Shown here piece after piece: positions 62,118 through 64,000 of a DNA stretch of 64,000 bases (positions are counted from its first letter, which is position 1; each line of letters starts with the position of its first letter). Source of the DNA: Roseiarcus sp963781895. Lineage in GTDB: Bacteria > Pseudomonadota > Alphaproteobacteria > Rhizobiales > Beijerinckiaceae. The notes below the pieces were generated by a model. That model did not search any database and had not been told where the DNA came from. It was given only the letters and a program-made list of their open reading frames with translations. The stretch is from assembly GCA_963781895.1 (NCBI GenBank), contig CAWAIM010000030.1:43428-107427 (forward strand). The letters are read 5' to 3'. The position numbers and the translations under genes were made by a program.

Positions 62118-63112
62118 TCAAGAGCTATCCATCGAGTCCGCCGCGCCGCTCGCCTTTCCCGTCATGCTGGCCGACCTCGAGGCCGCCGGCGAGGTGACGC
62201 GGCTGCGGATTCTCGGCCTGCTCGACGAGGCCGAGCTGACGGTCAGCGAGCTGGTGGCCATTCTCGGCCAGTCGCAGCCGAGCGTCTCGCGCCATCTCAA
62301 GCTGCTGGTCGATGCGGGCCTCGCGGCCCGGCAGCGCGAGGGCGCCTGGGCGTTCTTCCGTCTCGCCGACGAGGGCGGCGCGTTCGCGCGCGATCTGGTG
62401 CGCCGCGTCGATCCCGTCGATCCGGTTTTGAGCGCCGACCGGGCCGGCTCGAGGTCGCGCGAGAGACGCGGCGCAAGCAGGCGGCGGCCTATTTCGCCGA
62501 GCGGGCGGCGGATTGGGACCGGATCCGCGCCCTGCACGCGCCCGACGAGCGGGTCGAGGCGACGATTCTGTCGATGATCGGCGACAGGCCCTGTCGCAGT
62601 CTGCTCGATCTCGGCACCGGCACCGGCCGGATGCTCGAACTGCTCGCGCCCGCGCGCGGCCCGCGCGGTCGGCGTCGACCAGAGCCCAGCGATGCTGACG
62701 CTCGCCCGCAGCCGGATCGATCAGGCGGGACTGCGTCATGTGTCGCTGCGTCAGGGCGACATCTACGCCGCGCCGATCGAGCGCGATGCTTATGATCTCG
62801 TCGTCATCCATCAGGTGCTGCACTTCCTCGACGATCCCGGCCGCGCGCTGGGCGAGGCGGCGCGCGCGCTTCGGCCGGGCGGGCGGCTCATCGTCGTCGA
62901 TTTCGCCGCGCACGACCAGGAATTCCTGCGCGAGGATTTCGCCCATCGCCGGCTCGGCTTCAGCGGCGAGGAGATCGAGCCTATCTCGCGGCGGCCGGCC
63001 TCGTCGACGCCGCTCGAAGCTGGTTCGCCTGACGCCGCGAGACCGGCAAGCTGACCGTCGCCGTCTGGCTCGCCGCGATCCTCGCTTCATTTCCGACGTC
63101 TTCGCAACGTGA
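62107..63112 (+). CDS. ArsR-family regulator fused to a SAM-dependent methyltransferase (SahR type), several frameshifts
   Basis: The first 110 residues are an ArsR winged helix: VTRLRILGLLDEAELTVSEL, VAILGQSQPSVSRHLKLLVD and AGLAARQREGAWAFFRLADE. After frame slips (near 62450, 62660 and 62975) a class I methyltransferase follows: LLDLGTGTGRMLELLA (motif I), VGVDQSPAMLTLARSRID, DLVVIHQVLHFLDDPGRAL and LRPGGRLIVVDFAAHDQEFL, with the end at 63112 (FISDVFAT). Such fusions commonly sit directly before metF and control methionine/SAH-cycle genes. ATGs at 62107 and 62113 are both possible. The slips are probably sequence indels, since all parts are conserved. Confidence 0.82.
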
Positions 63113-63126
63113 CGGGAGTTCGCGTG

Positions 63127-64000
63127 ATGCTGCCCGCCAATCCGTGCCGAGCCGTTCGGGCTCGCCGATCCGCGCCTCGTTCGAGTTCTTCCCGCCGAAG
63201 TCGCAGGAGATGGAGACGAACCTTGTGGGAGGCGATCGAGCGGCTGGAGCCGCTGAGCCCGGATTTCGTCTCCGTCACCTATGGCGCGGGTGGCTCGACG
63301 CGCGCCCGCACCCACTCGACCGTGGAGCGAATCGTCGCGCGAACGCGATTGACGCCCGGCCGCGCATCTGACCTGCGTCGGCGCCTCGAAGGGCGAGGTC
63401 GACGACGTGATCCGCGAATATTGGGACGCGGGCGTGCGCCATATCGTGGCTTTGCGCGGCGATTCGCCGGGCGGCGTCGATGCGCCTTACGGCCCCGATC
63501 CGCAGGGCTATCAGCGCGACCGAGGATCTGGTCGCCGCGATCAAGCGCATCGGCGATTTCGAGGTCTCCGTCTCGGCCTATCCCGAGAAACATCCGCAGA
63601 GCCCTACGCTGCTGCACGACATCGACATGCTCAAGCGCAAGGTGGACGCGGGCGCCGACCGCGCTATCACACAATTCTTTTTTGACAATTCGTCTGTTTC
63701 TACGCTACCTTGATGTTGCCGCGGCGGCGGGTATAACGATACCTTTAGTGCCGGGGATCGTTCCGGTGCAGAACTTCAAGCAGACCGCCGGGTTCGCAAA
63801 GCGCGCCGGCGCGAGTGTTCCGGCTTGGCTCGCCGATAGATTCGAGGGGCTCGAAAACGACGTGACGACGCGCCGGCTGGTGGCCGCCGCGGTCTGCGCC
63901 GAGCAGGTGATCGACCTGATCGACCGCGGGATCGCGCAGTTCCACTTCTACACGATGAACCGCGCCGACCTCGTCTACGCGATCTGCCATCTGATCGGGC
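63127..64000 (+). CDS. metF: methylenetetrahydrofolate reductase (cut by window edge), several frameshifts
   Basis: MetF reduces 5,10-methylene-THF to 5-methyl-THF for methionine synthesis. The pieces, in order across at least five frame changes, are RASFEFFPPKSQEMETNL, LEPLSPDFVSVTYGAGGSTR, GASKGEVDDVIREYWDAGVR, HIVALRGDSPGGVDAPYGPD, FEVSVSAYPEKHPQSPTLLH, KVDAGADRAITQFFFDN and IPLVPGIVPVQNFKQTAGFA, ending in FHFYTMNRADLVYAICHL. One slip is an extra C in a CCC run near 63359. The gene starts 14 bases after the regulator. A stretch at about 63660-63755 has strikingly AT-rich codons compared with the rest. Confidence 0.85.
   Translation, partial: MLPANPCRAVRARRSAPRSSSSRRSRRRWRRTLWEAIERLEPLSPDFVSVTYGAGGSTRARTHSTVERIVARTRLTPGRASDLRRRLEGRGRRRDPRILGRGRAPYRGFARRFAGRRRCALRPRSAGLSARPRIWSPRSSASAISRSPSRPIPRNIRRALRCCTTSTCSSARWTRAPTALSHNSFLTIRLFLRYLDVAAAAGITIPLVPGIVPVQNFKQTAGFAKRAGASVPAWLADRFEGLENDVTTRRLVAAAVCAEQVIDLIDRGIAQFHFYTMNRADLVYAICHLIG

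Overview
The window is GC-rich DNA from an alphaproteobacterium, most likely a member of the Hyphomicrobiales (Beijerinckiaceae-like, low confidence at family level). Supporting signs are the gene order mdh-sucC-sucD-sucA-sucB-(MAPEG)-lpd, the trpA-accD pair, the ETF-QO/TPR/ispE neighbourhood, the fdxA-carD pair, and a fused ArsR-methyltransferase regulator in front of metF. No rRNA, tRNA or CRISPR array was recognised.

Layout. 1-2338: cimA (partial), a GNAT acetyltransferase and a damaged cysS, all on the minus strand. 2649-13734: arginase, then the lower TCA cycle operon (malate dehydrogenase, succinyl-CoA ligase, 2-oxoglutarate dehydrogenase E1/E2/E3) with a YciI-like and a MAPEG gene between the enzymes. 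13783-18963: CDP-diacylglycerol pyrophosphatase, an L,D-transpeptidase, a protein-L-isoaspartate methyltransferase with a Tat-like signal, and a large membrane spermidine-synthase-like protein. 19590-24363: rhodanese, dnaA, DUF952, pyrD and, convergently, nth. A striking 10-bp-phased repeat lies between pyrD and nth. 24512-31657: orphan solute-binding proteins, accD-trpA, a DUF3311/sodium:solute symporter pair and a family 4-type uracil-DNA glycosylase. 31750-41144: ETF-QO, TPR protein, ispE, a 3-hydroxyisobutyrate dehydrogenase-like enzyme, a stand-alone C-terminal piece of the alphaproteobacterial helicase, fdxA and carD.

41751-51824 (minus) is the most interesting block. It is a tight operon of five genes: a ferritin-like protein related to iminophenyl-pyruvate dimer synthase, a LodA/GoxA-like putative CTQ oxidase, a QhpD-like radical SAM/SPASM maturase, a halogenase-type FAD protein (LodB/QhpG-like), and a SAM-domain adenylate cyclase/AAA/TPR regulator. 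The last four genes overlap one another at stop and start. The combination looks like a self-maturing quinoprotein system that mixes parts known from two different CTQ systems.

52642-59741 (minus) is an L-arabinose operon: a sugar ABC transporter (ATPase, permease, binding protein) followed by araB, araA and araD. Its 5' end carries a partial tandem duplication of the ATPase gene. 60087-62023 is a repeat-rich patch with an IS1595-type insertion sequence and a MITE-like relative. The window ends in a SahR-type ArsR-methyltransferase gene with a palindrome over its start codon, followed by metF (cut by the window edge).

At least fifteen otherwise conserved genes carry single-base frameshifts, some at homopolymers and many between 61 and 64 kb. 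These are more easily explained by sequence or assembly indels than by real gene decay. Broken genes are therefore annotated over their full reconstructed span.
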